DNA of 64,000 bases, taken from Armillaria gallica. Lineage: Eukaryota; Basidiomycota; Agaricomycetes; Agaricales; Physalacriaceae. The notes below the pieces were generated by a model. The model was not told where the DNA came from. It made no database searches and was given only the letters and a program-made list of their open reading frames with translations. The DNA lies in NCBI GenBank assembly GCA_037576215.1, contig JBANDB010000008.1:1-64000 (forward strand). Reading direction: 5' to 3'. Made by a program: the position numbers and the translations under genes. This document shows, piece after piece, positions 9,864 to 20,907 of this stretch. Within the stretch, counting starts at the first letter, position 1, and each line of letters opens with the position of its first letter.

Positions 9864-11512
9864 TTAGATCAACGTCGCGTCCTCAAGGTTGGTCCGGAGA
9901 ATGATACTGGGGTGGGGAGAGATGACGGGGAAAGATTGAGTGCACGTCGTGAATGAGGAAAAAGGGGTGATGGAGCGGTAGAAAAGGCACTCACTCTAAA
10001 GGGAGGGACGTTAGTGATCGATGTACTATGAAAGCTAGATAGAGCCTAATTTACCTTCCACGGCGGCCATTACGACCCGAAGCATGGCAGTATCAGTTGC
10101 CGTCGTTATGCTAGGATACTACGCTTGAGTACTTCTCAACCAAAGCATCTAGGCCAGCGCACTGTATATATATCTCCCTCTCCTTCTGCCGACCAGCCTT
10201 AGTAGCGAGTTTCGAAAAGCGACGCTTGAAGTATTCGCGACCTGCACGGACATCACCTGGGTCACCATCAAAGTCCTAACGATTGATGAGAGAAAAATTT
10301 TACAGATTCGCGGGAGAACATCACGCACCGGGAAGAAGTTTTTGATATTAGAATGAGGTATCTTCTTTTCGAAGAGATCGTTCTTGTTCAAAAATAGGAT
10401 CTAGAGAAATGGCGAATGTGGGTGAACTGGCTGAGGAAAGACAGTTCGACGTACAATCGAAGTGTACTTGAACCACTGGGAGTGGCATATCGAGTCCCAT
10501 ATACCCATCGCATCTTGCATTTGATTCTATCAAGATGAGTTAGACTGTTGATTCGCCTAGATATCAGCGCCAATCACATACCGCATCCTTATCCTCTACC
10601 AGACACTGGTCATACCCACTCAAGCTGACGAGGAACAGAATACTGGCGACGTCCTGAAAACAATGTATCCATTTCCGCCGTTCAGACTTCTGGCCGCCGA
10701 CGTCAACCATGGTAAGCTCGCGTTCCCGTAGAAAAAGACAGTTTCGGTGATCCCAATCGTCCGAAACCGGCAACGTATGATATCCTGCTCAGTCGGCTGA
10801 TACTGGGGATCAAATAGGCGATCAAGATCTGAGAAAAAATACTCCAAGCTACCCTCTGTAAGAATATCGTATAGAACAACAAGAGAAGGACGTACTTTTC
10901 AGGCAAAGCTGCTTCGTTCCCTCTCTCCCACGCTGTGCGAATCCCCGGATCTTGCCATAGCGCCTTGAGTGACTCAAGGTACTCGACCGGAAACGGCTCT
11001 CCATCCTTCAAGTATCGCGCACTGTCGATGTTGTCGATACATTCAATGTTGTCCTCTGAAACCTTGAGGCCCATATCTTCCATCGCATCGAGAATACACT
11101 TCAGGCCGCCGGTTAGGTTGTCAAACGTTAGTTGTCGGTAAGATTCGATTTCTTGCGGTGAAAACGGAACTTTGTGGATGAGACGCATTTGCTGTCTTAG
11201 TAGATGAGTGTCGTGCAGTATGAGAGCTGGGAACGAACCTTTAGCACCGTCGACTTTCCGGAATCTCCAGATCCCAAGAGTAAAACCTACGCGCAGTATG
11301 TAAGTATAAAATTCATTCTGATACAGTGTTGGATACCTACTTTGACTTGGGTCGCCATTTTTGCCTTTGCCTGGCGGTGCTGTTTGTCAGAACTGCAGTT
11401 ACTCTCAGCTGGATAGCGAACGCACCTCCTTGAGCTGCTTTTCAGCGCTTCTATGCAAAGCCTTCTCTTCTTCCGTGACCTGAAAGCCTCGGGAGGACAA
11501 GCATGCACCCAT
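9864..11512 (-). pseudogene. G protein alpha subunit with two apparent frameshifts
   Basis: Ten exons can be laid out: 11512-11426, 11370-11341, 11286-11239, 11191-10896, 10848-10582, 10526-10455, 10400-10329, 10275-10163, 10110-10055 and 9906-9864. The N-terminus MGACLSS is a myristoylation/palmitoylation signal. GSGDSGKST is the P-loop, DVGGQ switch II, NKND the base-binding motif and TTATDT the G5 loop; the end is EDATLI. The summed exons are 1084 bases, two short of 362 codons. One base is missing in an A/T run near 10732-10736, between switch I and switch II. Another is missing at the last exon start near 9906. Switch I reads RTIGITE where RxKTTGI is usual, so the magnesium-binding threonine appears to be isoleucine. 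It belongs to the expanded G-alpha paralogues of mushrooms that transduce receptor signals at the membrane. It could be functional if the breaks are assembly errors. Confidence 0.85.
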
Positions 11513-13937
11513 TGTGTAGAGAGTCCGATAGAGCGAGGGTGCACAAACCGGACAAAGAGCAGGTCACAGTGAAGGTAGGTTTCCAATCCGGCACTGAAAT
11601 AATCCAATAGCGAAAATAAAAAGGAAAAGATATACAAGATGAAAGCACCGGAGAAAAGGGAAAGAGACTAGCGGAGGTAACAATTCAATTCCAAGACATG
11701 CGTTCAGTTGTTCGAGGAAAACTTCCGATCAAATTACGTCATGAGATTTTGCGCGGAAATGGTCCTCCTTCGGTATATCGGCGAAATGAACGACCTCGGG
11801 CCGTTGCACTTCCACGTTACAAATATTGGTTACGTTGCTTACGCACCTTCTTTGTTCGATGTTCAGGGGCCCCATCCTATTGTGAGGCGACTTATTTTAC
11901 TCAGTGCAGGGAATAAACCAATAATAAACTCGACTTTTGGAGGTGGAAATAAAGGTAAGATCGAAAGCGTTTTCGTTTTTATGAAACTGTTGACAAAATA
12001 CCTCTCAACCCAGGAACGAATTGAGCATGAAGTCCGACTTGATAGATGTTCTGTACAACCGAAGCCAACCCTTTCATAATGGTCGAAGGTTTCACACAAT
12101 GTACGAGGACAAGTACTGATAATAATCACTAGAACTTATCAATCGGCAGTCATGTGCTCCGAGAACGCCAAAATCCCTTCCTATGCAAGTATGTGTCAAC
12201 CCTTCGATCGACAAAGCATGCGGAAGTATCAGCGCATGATGATCTCACCCTGCCAGCCTATTACTGGAAGTGGAAGTCCTCAGGGGCGCCCGAGATCTCA
12301 CGATACGTACTGAGAACAATAAATAGGACTCAAACTGGCATTGAACGATATTTGACAAGAATGCGTATAATTTTGGACACCAATTGTGGCGAAATCTATC
12401 GTTAGGTAAATCAGGGCTTATCAACGGGTTCAGTAAACTTATCAGCGAGACGGATAGCTACCCGTGGGATTCTAAACGTTAGGAGATGCCCGCGTGACGA
12501 AGTTAGCAAGTACCGAAAATAAGACTTGTCTAGAGAAATGGTTCCCTTCCCTGTTCCCTTTCCTGCTTCAGCAGTAAGTAATCATCCCGACAACGCGACA
12601 ATAGGCATCTAACCCCTTGGACCCATCACCAGGTCCACATCTGAAAATAATCGCGACAGATCTCTGATGTTTTAAAATCTTGCGCTAGCCACCGAATCGG
12701 TGATGCTTCTCAATCACTGGATCGTACCTTGCATAACCCCACGAGTCCAAAAGATGACGCATAATCCTTACACTGTGATGCTTGTCAGCAGAGTAGAGAA
12801 ATCCGAATGTGGTTCGTGGGCACATCCAGGACGAAACGAGTAAAGATTTAAATTCGTGTAGCTCGTCGAGATCCGAAGTGGATAATGATGCACTCGGAGG
12901 TCTGGGCCCCCAGCCACACGACCATCAAAGAAGCTCTCGTCAGTGAGAAAGAAGGGTACCAAGTTGGAGACTATATTCCTGCCACCCGTTCAAGGCGAGC
13001 AAACAGGGTGACGGAACCGTGACGAGAGGAGTCCTTACCGCGTGATACTATGAAATAACAGTTAGAAGGGAATACACCCGCAAGAGAGCTCACCGAGGAT
13101 AGTTCCTTATCTGTTGAAAGGGAATTTCCGTCATACATCAGAGAAGACACTCCGAAACGCGTATTGAACATGAAATTACTGTGGCGTGTCTTGAACCGCG
13201 GTCATCATCTTACCGGATGCCGGTGCATTTCCAAATATTTCGGTACTGCTTCCGCTCATGTACAGTATCCTCAAATGTCTTGTTCATTGTGATCGCGAAA
13301 GAATATGCATTCGAAACACAAGGCATCGACTTGAATCGATTCAGCTGTAAGGAGACATGATTGTCATGCTTGATGCAGTGAGCGCTAGTGATGGTAGGCA
13401 ACCCCGGGTATAACACCCCGCAGTTTTCCGCCTCGCGGAGCAATTACCATATCCCGTTCTTCATTCGTACGAACTATTGATTGAAAATATTTTACAGGTA
13501 CACATTGCGGGAGAGGCGTACCTCAACCGCGCCCAGTGAAAGAACATAAATGTTGGCCGAGATACAAGGGAGGACGCGCTGATACTGATACAAGAACGAA
13601 ACCGTGGTAGAAAGGAATTGACCGGGTTCAGGGGCTTGCAGATAGGCAGAGTTTGCATTGTCATACCTCCTTGCTGGAAATAGGCGCAACCTTCAAAATG
13701 TTATGGGGGAGAGATATATTATTGCCCCTCGCCGCAAAGTAGCACAGGAGATTGGCTTGAGACGCGAGAAGTTTCGTCCTATACTTGACTGATTTGGGAA
13801 TTTACAGACGAGATGGCTGCTTCGAGGTACACTGAGCGAGCGTAGGTGTATGCGAGTATATCTGCCCAGATAATGCTTCGTGAGCACGGCAAGAAGCAAG
13901 GAAGAAGATTTGAAGAAGAGTTTAAGCGTAATCGACG
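11513..13937. other. No gene recognised
   Basis: About 2.4 kb upstream of the G-alpha gene. The frame at 11708-12079 (+, 123 codons) and minus frames between 12768 and 13690 show no motif I know. Some minus frames could be exons (a GT/AG pair is possible around 13523-13470), but no convincing protein results. Confidence 0.4.
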
Positions 13938-13998
13938 GACCGGAACCCGGGCCGTAATCACGCAATCGACGCATTTGTGACATTCCGTGACAGTGACG
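13938..13998 (-). repeat. F-box-associated conserved core, left copy
   Basis: On the minus strand this reads ACGTCACTGTCACGGAATGT, then CACAAATGCGTCGATTGCGT, then GATTACGGGCCCGGGTTCCG. The same ordered elements occur on the plus strand at 41529-41592 and 47009-47080. Each copy lies downstream of a copy or fragment of the same F-box gene, in the same relative orientation. Confidence 0.65.
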
Positions 13999-14559
13999 TT
14001 CTCTCCTTTCAACGACCATTAACGCCGATAGCTGGAGAGCTCTCTCTGGAAATTGAATGGCTACGTTTTGTCAAATGCTCAGAGTGATGTTTCCTTTCCT
14101 TGCGAGTACTCCACTCTACCCTGCAACTACTGGATCAATGCACGAAACCGCGACTTTGTTGGATACCCAAAATTTTAGTGGTGTGTAATCATGTTTTTTT
14201 GATGGTTATCATAGCTCTTACTGGGCCATAGATGAAGTCCTGAAACTAGCAACATAATCGTTCACAGACCAGAAAAGCCGGCTACTATTCGTCCTCGGAT
14301 AACAATCAGTCATCGAGTACGTGTCTCTCAGATATGGTATATTCATTTCCAATGGCGATCAGGTAGAGCTGCCGAATACCCTATCAGCCACAACAAAAAC
14401 TCAAATAAACCGGCCAGAATATCTTTCCAAGCTCCGTCAACCTAGGGCGCGTCATGGAGCTGGGACGACGTCTGGCTTTGGGCGAGAAAGCTGCCCCGTT
14501 ACGGCTATGCTGGGATCATAATGCATAAGGAGTCAGCACTGTGCGTACGGACGGTCGTG

Positions 14560-15075
14560 AAGCTGGTCCTGGTGCGAGATGGATTCCAGAGTTACCTGGA
14601 ACGAGGAGCAGGCGAGAAGATGCCAAGGAGCAGCAGTACGGCGATGACATGAGCATCCATCGAGGAGGGCGCTGCAGAGGGACCGAGAGATCCTTGAACT
14701 GAGGAACAAGCTTGCCGAAAACAACGTCAAAGCAGGTGCTCAACAGGTATGTTCCTCAGTTGGTTCCAACGCGTTGTGCTCATTCTTACCAGTAGATGGT
14801 GGACAAGACCTACACGGAACCTTCGATGTTAGCTGCTTGGAGACAGCTGCAGAACCTGACGGTCCAGGGGGAGCTCCTGTTGTCGTTCGTATCAGAGATC
14901 GGCGCATATATCGACCGTTTTTTGCACCAAAGCGCGTCCCAAGGGTGCGAGAACGAGAATCAGACAGTAATTACCCTTCCAATGCAAGATAATGGTAGGA
15001 GGTTGAATGTCCTTTTCCATTGCGAACTCGACGTCTCGGACTGCTCGACGATCCAGGAATACGTCTCTTTGTGAG
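14560..15075 (+). CDS. Possible fragment of an unrecognised coiled-coil protein
   Basis: One frame encodes a charged, helix-like stretch (QRDREILELRNKLAENNVKA) ending at CAG before a GTATGT donor. A TAG acceptor at about 14795 then leads into VDKTYTEPSMLAAWRQLQNL and LLLSFVSEIGAYIDRFL, ending near 15074. The join gives a plausible two-exon product, but the 5' part has a stop a few codons upstream and no clear start. I do not recognise the family. It may be a degraded gene or a coincidence. Confidence 0.25.
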
Positions 15076-15670
15076 GACGGGGAGACGGCAAAGGGTGTGA
15101 AGTTCGACTTCGGGTCGGAACGTTGGTTATATTTCCGAAGAGGACAGTTTACGAACCTCGGGCGACACGAAGGCATCGGACGTATCGTGTCATCCACACT
15201 TCGTGCTGGCGACCGATAGGTAGGCGTTTTCTGTTTCCCTTTGTAATCAGTCGCTGGTTCTGATACACCACTATCTAGCTTGCCTTTTTTTACAACACGT
15301 CCACCGCGGTGTTAAGGCTGTCTTTCATCGTTTCATTCGGCTGGACGACATCCTCGTTACAAGCAAGCGTCACTTTTTTCTGGAAGTACCAACGCATGAG
15401 ACCACTATACGTTGGTACTCTAATAAGTGCAAAGGTGTATCAGACGACCAGACACGTGTATCCGGAAGGGACTACTTCCTAGCGCTTGGCGCATGACAGT
15501 CAAACGCTCCCCGGTCCACATCGATGACGATTTCTGCCGTGTAGGACGCCGGGTTCTTTGATCCTACCAATGCATTGAGCCACCATCTCATCACCACCGT
15601 CAAAGAAGGACCAACCGATAGTGTTTTGATGTGATGGACTCAGTGGCATCGCATAGCTAATGTAGGTTGA
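15076..15670. other. No gene recognised
   Basis: No supported coding region. This is the 3' flank of the F-box pseudogene that lies on the opposite strand. Confidence 0.45.
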
Positions 15671-15673
15671 GAC

Positions 15674-16400
15674 CTAGCTTCTCCGCAATTGTAACGCAAA
15701 ATACTCACGAAATCTTTCTGGCAGTTCGCTATCGTCCATGTGTATATACTCCAGCGACATCAGTTCTCGGACCAATTCCATCTGCCCTCGGTAGAACTTT
15801 TTCAACACGACACGCTTCAAGCTGCGCGTTACCGAAGCGGACCTGGTGAACAGCTCGACAATCGATGCGCAACCCTCTATGTTCATCCCGACCTCCTGCA
15901 AATCAAGCGGACGCTGGTTCAATATCACCACGGAATCTGCCGGGCTTGGCGCGCGCATGACGACACCAGCTACCTGCGACGGGATTCTCTCTGACGAGCA
16001 CCATCTCAGAGCGGTGAAGCCCTCTAGATTCTGCAGGGATCCGAGTGACTCGACCAACGCGGCGTCCCTGCACACCCACTGCTTCCCATGCGCGGTCTTC
16101 CATAGGAGAGTTTTAATGCGCTGGTTCATCTCTTCCCATCTACCATCCTCGTCAAAGCCATACCCTGCGTCTACGACAATGATCCTGACCAACGACCCGA
16201 TATGTGGGCAGGCGGCTAAGAGACAGGAATCGTTTGGATGAGTTTGACCCGGAGGGATGGCCGATGGTTATTTTACGGAAGGAGTAGAGCCGTGCTCTAG
16301 GATGAAAAGTGCGAGAGACCAGCGGACACGAGAGTAGCGTGGGTACATCATCGTGGAATTGGTCGATGATAAAGTCCGTTCGCCCTGGGGGAATCTTCAT
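15674..16400 (-). pseudogene. F-box/LRR-type gene, degraded copy
   Basis: The minus strand from the ATG at 16400 encodes an F-box-like start (PTLLSCPLVSRTFHPRARLY, then FRKITIGHPS) closely matching the intact gene at 39940-41084. The frame then shifts near 16200 (continuing as VRIIVVDAGYGFDEDG). A section of about 50 codons present in the intact gene (from TSFESVVPRRP to LKSLRLG) is missing after RIPSQV, and the product runs on to SELPERFREYF. The last exon of the intact gene is not found. The roughly 50 bases upstream of the start also match the intact copy (TCCTACACAGCGCC), showing that a genomic segment, not an mRNA, was duplicated. F-box proteins normally recruit substrates to SCF ubiquitin ligases; this copy is probably dead. 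Confidence 0.85.
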
Positions 16401-17128
16401 TGTGGGACGCCATAGGCGCTGTGTAGGACGTCCTTTGTGTTGATCAGTGGGGGAACTCTTTTGCGATCACAGAACACTGCACGTTCACTCTTCTGGTCGA
16501 CCCATCACAGCGAACTATAACAATCATTCTTGGCCGGATCCGAACGCTTCGCAAGTATAGCACATCTTTTTCTCTACACTCCGGATCACCCGTGCTGTTC
16601 AAATGCTGTAATAATTCTGGAACAATCAATTGCAGTGCGCTCGCTAGAACACCCCGCGCGTCCTAGAAAGGACCGTGCATGGTTGCCTATCATTGCACGG
16701 ACTGATGATTAATGAGATTGGTCCGGCCCTAAAGCGGTAGTGGTACGTGCGGCTGTGTATTAGGTCTTTTTATCGATGCTAATTCTCACAATCGTTGCCA
16801 TCAGTACTGGAACTGATGTTAAGATGATCAAAAACCTGCGACTTCCGCCAATGGGATTCCTTCTGGGTTCACGCCCCCTGTCCTGTCCTGTGTCTGAGCC
16901 TACAGGCTTCTAATTTATTCTGAATTCATCATCATCAAGTTAATCAACACCGTGCCATAAGGTACGTTGCGATCATTTCACCTGGCTAGGACCAATCTGG
17001 AACGTTGGATGGGAATACGCCCGGCGCGCAAACGTCCCAGAATCATCGCCCGCCTCCGCGGACATTTTTATACGAGTCGGTTTCACCCCTGGCTAGATGC
17101 CCACTTCCTCGAGTCTCATCTGCAGTCC
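16401..17128. other. Intergenic region between divergent F-box pseudogene and FAD oxidase
   Basis: About 730 bases between two divergent starts. A frame at 16967 could extend the oxidase N-terminus, but the signal-peptide-like start at 17129 is preferred. No further feature is supported. Confidence 0.5.
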
Positions 17129-19185
17129 ATGGCTCTGGTTGTTGTTCTCGTCGTGTTCCTCAGTGTTTTAGGTGCCTTCTCCTCCTCAGCTCGACAATGC
17201 AGGGTCATACCAGGAGACCCTGAATGGCCATCGCAAGCGGTGTGGGATGCACTCAACAAGTCGGTAGACGGACGATTGATCAAGACTGTCCCCCTCGCGT
17301 CGCCCTGTCATACAGGCGAATCCTTCGACCCTGATGAATGCACGAAAATCCGCTCGAACTGGCATACACCCGAGTTTCAGTACGTTTCTCGGGGATGAAA
17401 TAATCGTTGAACGTAGAGCTGACCCTCTCTTTGCAGCGAAACGAGTTCCTCGTCTATCATGTCGGCTCCTTTCTCAAACAGAAGTTGCGATCCCTTTTTG
17501 ACACACCTGGGATGTTCTACCGGGGATTACGTCGAGTACACCGTCAACGTCTCCAGTCCAGCGCATGTCCAGCGCGCTGTGGCCTTTGCGAATACCCACA
17601 ACATCCGTTTTGTCGTTCGGAATTCCGGACATGAGTAAGTGGATCTTTCCCAGAATTCCGTGGCTTTGGCTGATGAGATCAATTATTCTAGCTACATGGG
17701 GAAATCGACTGGCAGTGGGGCCCTCGCGGTGTGGACGCATCACTTGACAGACACCGAATGGTTCGACTCATTACATTCGGGTTCATACCGTGGTCCTGCA
17801 GTAAAAATGCAAGCGGGCGTTCCGATTGCTCAAATGTATGAAGAGGCTTCGGCAAGAGGCTTCACCATTGTCGGTGGAGACTGTCCAGTGCGTTATTCTT
17901 TGATGGATACATATGCTTTCCGCCAAACTCATGTCTGAACATAGTCCGTTGGGATGGCCGGCGGGTTCATTCAAGGTGGAGGTGTTGGCCCACTGTCGAC
18001 TATCCACGGAATGCTTGCCGACAATGCTCTTTCCTTCGAGGTTATAACTACAACAGGCCGTTTTGTCAACGCGTCTCGATCAGAAAACTCAGATCTATTC
18101 TGGGCACTTAGTGGTGGTGTGAGTAGTTCTCTCTCCTTCACGGGGTATATCAAAACATGGTGTTAACGGTAAATCCAGGGACCGGGAACATATGCTATTG
18201 TCTGGTCGGTAACTGTTAAGGTGCAGCCGGACATGCCCATCAGCGGAGCAAGCGTCAGTTTTGCCGTCGGTAGTAATGTCACCCTTGATATGTGGTGGGC
18301 CGGTGTCAATGCGTATCGGGCGATGACGGCCGGACTTATCGAGAAGGGTGGATATTCCCTTGCCGTCTATACTCAAGGCACTTTCGAACTGTCGCCCATG
18401 TTACTACCGAACAGCACTCTTGGAGATATCGCTACTCTTCTTAATCCCTTCCTCGCTAACCTCCGAGCTATCGGGATACCGTATAATGCCAGCAACGGAA
18501 CATTCCCAGGATTTTTGGAGGCGCACACGGCTCTCTTTCCTACACCGCTGTTTGCGATCCAGAACACCGTCGTAGGGGGACGCCTCCTTCCGAAATCGCT
18601 TTGGCAGTCAAAGTCCAAGCTCACGAAACTCAACAAGGCTATCCGTGATATCATCGATAATGGTGCCGGTGCATACGATATCTCGGTGTCTCCAGGTTTT
18701 GTTGCGAGTGGGAAACCGAATAACGCGGTACTTCCTTCATGGAGGGAGACTCAATCCTCCTTCGCGATATATCTGTGAGTCTTACTCTTGTGAACGATAG
18801 CGCAAATCTCTGATAGTGGTTTAAGTCCATGGAACGACACCGGAACCTTTGCTCAATATGAACAGCAGCAGCACACGATGACGAATGTCTTTATGGAGTC
18901 GCTCAAGTCGGTTTCACCGGGATCTGGGGCTTATCTCAACGAGGCACGTATATCCTCTCGGTGATTTGTTTCCTTCGTTGCTTATGATAGAGCTTACAGG
19001 CGGATGCGTTCGATCCTGACTGGAAGAATACGTTTTACGGAAGCAATTATCAAAAATTGCTACACATCAAGGACACTTGGGACCCTGATCAGCTGCTGTA
19101 CGGGACCACTGCCGTTGGTGGAGATCGATGGGTCCGTCAAGATGATGGAAGACTTTGCCGCAGCAAGGGCTCAATAGGGTTCTAA
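17129..19185 (+). CDS. Secreted FAD-linked oxidoreductase (berberine-bridge-enzyme type)
   Basis: Seven exons (17129-17379, 17437-17634, 17692-17887, 17945-18118, 18179-18774, 18817-18943, 19000-19185) give 1728 coding bases, 575 residues, with phase kept at every join. The start at 17129 is chosen because it opens a signal peptide (MALVVVLVVFLSVLGAFSSS). VVRNSGHD near residue 148 supplies the histidine, and GGDCPSVG near residue 214 the cysteine, of a bicovalent flavin as in BBE-like oxidases. The C-terminus carries the BBE domain (SNYQKLLHIKDTWDPDQLLY). Such enzymes oxidise sugars, alcohols or secondary metabolites outside the cell or in vesicles; the substrate is unknown. The sixth intron seems to start with GC rather than GT. 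The gene lies between an F-box pseudogene and an SDR, and has no counterpart in the mirror-image copy near 39 kb. Confidence 0.93.
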
Positions 19186-19489
19186 AAAGCGCCTACTTAT
19201 TTTTATTACATTTCGTTCGGACTTGCTTATACACCTATCTATGTACACGAAGCAGGCAAAGACGAGCCTGTATACGAAAGATCAATTTGTTCAAAAAAAT
19301 GCATAATACTTCTTCAACCTACTGTCGAGTTCGCCGAATTTCAAGTCTCGATGGCTTCGATAATGATTGACATGTTCATTGATGGAGATAAGAACTAAGG
19401 CTTCACTTACCATATGTGACGCGAATCAGTGAAGTTCGACCACAGGAATCCCGAAGAAAGAGGTGGAAAGTTAGCAGGATTACTTTTGC

Positions 19490-19860
19490 TCGTTTGATTT
19501 TAAATGAGGGTTATTTTACACTTACATGTAAATTGTTGAATTTTTATTAATTATGGACCCATGCCTCTGCTATGTTAGCTTGGATCCAAGAGGTATTAAT
19601 AAGCCCTTTTCAAATAGAATCCAAAAGTTCTATTCAGCTACCTTCCTACGTAGAAGAAAAAGAAACTTACAACTTGCAAAGAGTTGTTGCCGCTCCAACG
19701 GCATCTGTTATTAAGGCTACTAAAAATACCGAGCAGGAGTTATTAAGTGCCGCACCCAAAGAAAGCGTAAGTTCACAAAAGTTGGCCTCATCGAGTTGAT
19801 AGTAAAGATGAGGTTAATCAACCACAGGTACAAATGATTTCATTAATAGATACAGGGATA
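19490..19860. other. AT-rich island of different composition
   Basis: This stretch is visibly richer in A and T than its surroundings. It contains a 75-codon frame at 19572-19799 with AT-biased codons and a charged, serine-rich product (YVEEKETYNLQRVV). No family is recognised. The differing composition hints at inserted foreign or organellar DNA between the FAD oxidase and SDR genes, which is inference. Confidence 0.3.
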
Positions 19861-19869
19861 TTTTTTCCT

Positions 19870-20907
19870 CTACCATGTCAACTTCTGACCATCGACATTG
19901 ATGAACTCTCCACCATCCTTCTCCCGTGTAGAGTTCTCAACGATACCGAGAAGAAGCGTAGCAGCCTTCTCCGCTGAAATAGCCAGAGCGTCTTGAATGG
20001 GCGCCAGCGTACCAGTCGTATCCATCACCCGGTTCGCACGAGCTGTATTCATTTCATCAGTGCCCGCAGAGTGTTCGATCTCCACAGGAGTACTCACACA
20101 TATCCGTATCGACAATCCCGGGTGCCAGAGGGAAGCAGACTATAAAGAAGAATAGTAAGGTTCCGTCACACAGCCAATATCAAAAAGAATACATACTAAT
20201 CCAGTCGTTCTCGAAATGGATCTTCCTAGCGATATAGTTTACGGCAACCTTGCTTGCGCCATAGCACGTGTATCCAGCAGGAAGGGATATGAAGGCCGTC
20301 AGGCTCGCAGCAGCCGAGGAAATGGGAATGAACCGTGGAGATGAGGTACTCGCTTTAAGCAGCGAGTAGACAGACTGGAAGAGAACCAGTATCCCAGTAA
20401 CATTCACCTGATTGAGAAATAAATGAGATGATAAAAATTGAATGCATGGGATGGTCCCGCTCACATTGAGATGATCTCGTAGTTCACTGGCTGGAGTCTC
20501 GAGAGCCGAACCCATATAAGTTGCAATGCCTCGTGATTGTTCAGGAAATGTCGAAAAACAGGAGAGGCAGCCTAATATGGAACTGACCTGCACATGCGAT
20601 AACGACGTCGAGATGACCATGCTTGGTCTCGATCTCCTTCGCCAACGCCTTGTTGCCTTCCTCGTCGGCAGAGATGTACTTGACAATGGTAATCTTCCCA
20701 GGGTATTTCTTGGAAAGTTCCTGCAGATTAGTTGCAGTCGAAGGATTGCGCACTCCAGCGAAGATTGAAATGTCGGATTTATTAGCGGCTAGTTCGTTGA
20801 CGAGAGCCAATCCTGTAGTGGTCATCAGAGATGTGAACGACCAGCGAGGCGCAGCGCGTACCAATGCCACGGTTAGCGCCGGTGATGAGGTAAACTTTTG
20901 GAGCCAT
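19870..20907 (-). CDS. Short-chain dehydrogenase/reductase (ketoreductase-like), left copy
   Basis: Six exons (20907-20862, 20812-20588, 20529-20465, 20407-20197, 20139-20098, 20042-19870) give 762 bases, 253 residues, with exon lengths identical to the right copy at 37960-38986. The Rossmann motif TGANRGIG (residues about 9-16), the VVIACAG segment, the catalytic serine in ISSAAASL and YGASK (Tyr about 161, Lys about 165) are all present. It is an NAD(P)H-dependent cytosolic oxidoreductase of the type often found with fungal secondary-metabolite genes (norsolorinic-acid ketoreductase-like). It is convergent with the FAD oxidase. It is intact and has diverged modestly in protein sequence, so both copies may be in use. 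Confidence 0.93.

Noticed and set aside
10730..10740. Programmed frameshift in the G-alpha gene
   Set aside because: G-alpha genes are not known to use recoding and a second break exists in the same gene; decay or sequence error is simpler.
12768..13690. Chain of minus frames as a DUF6533/DUF6534-like membrane gene
   Set aside because: Individual pieces look faintly helical, but no family motif or consistent splicing was found.
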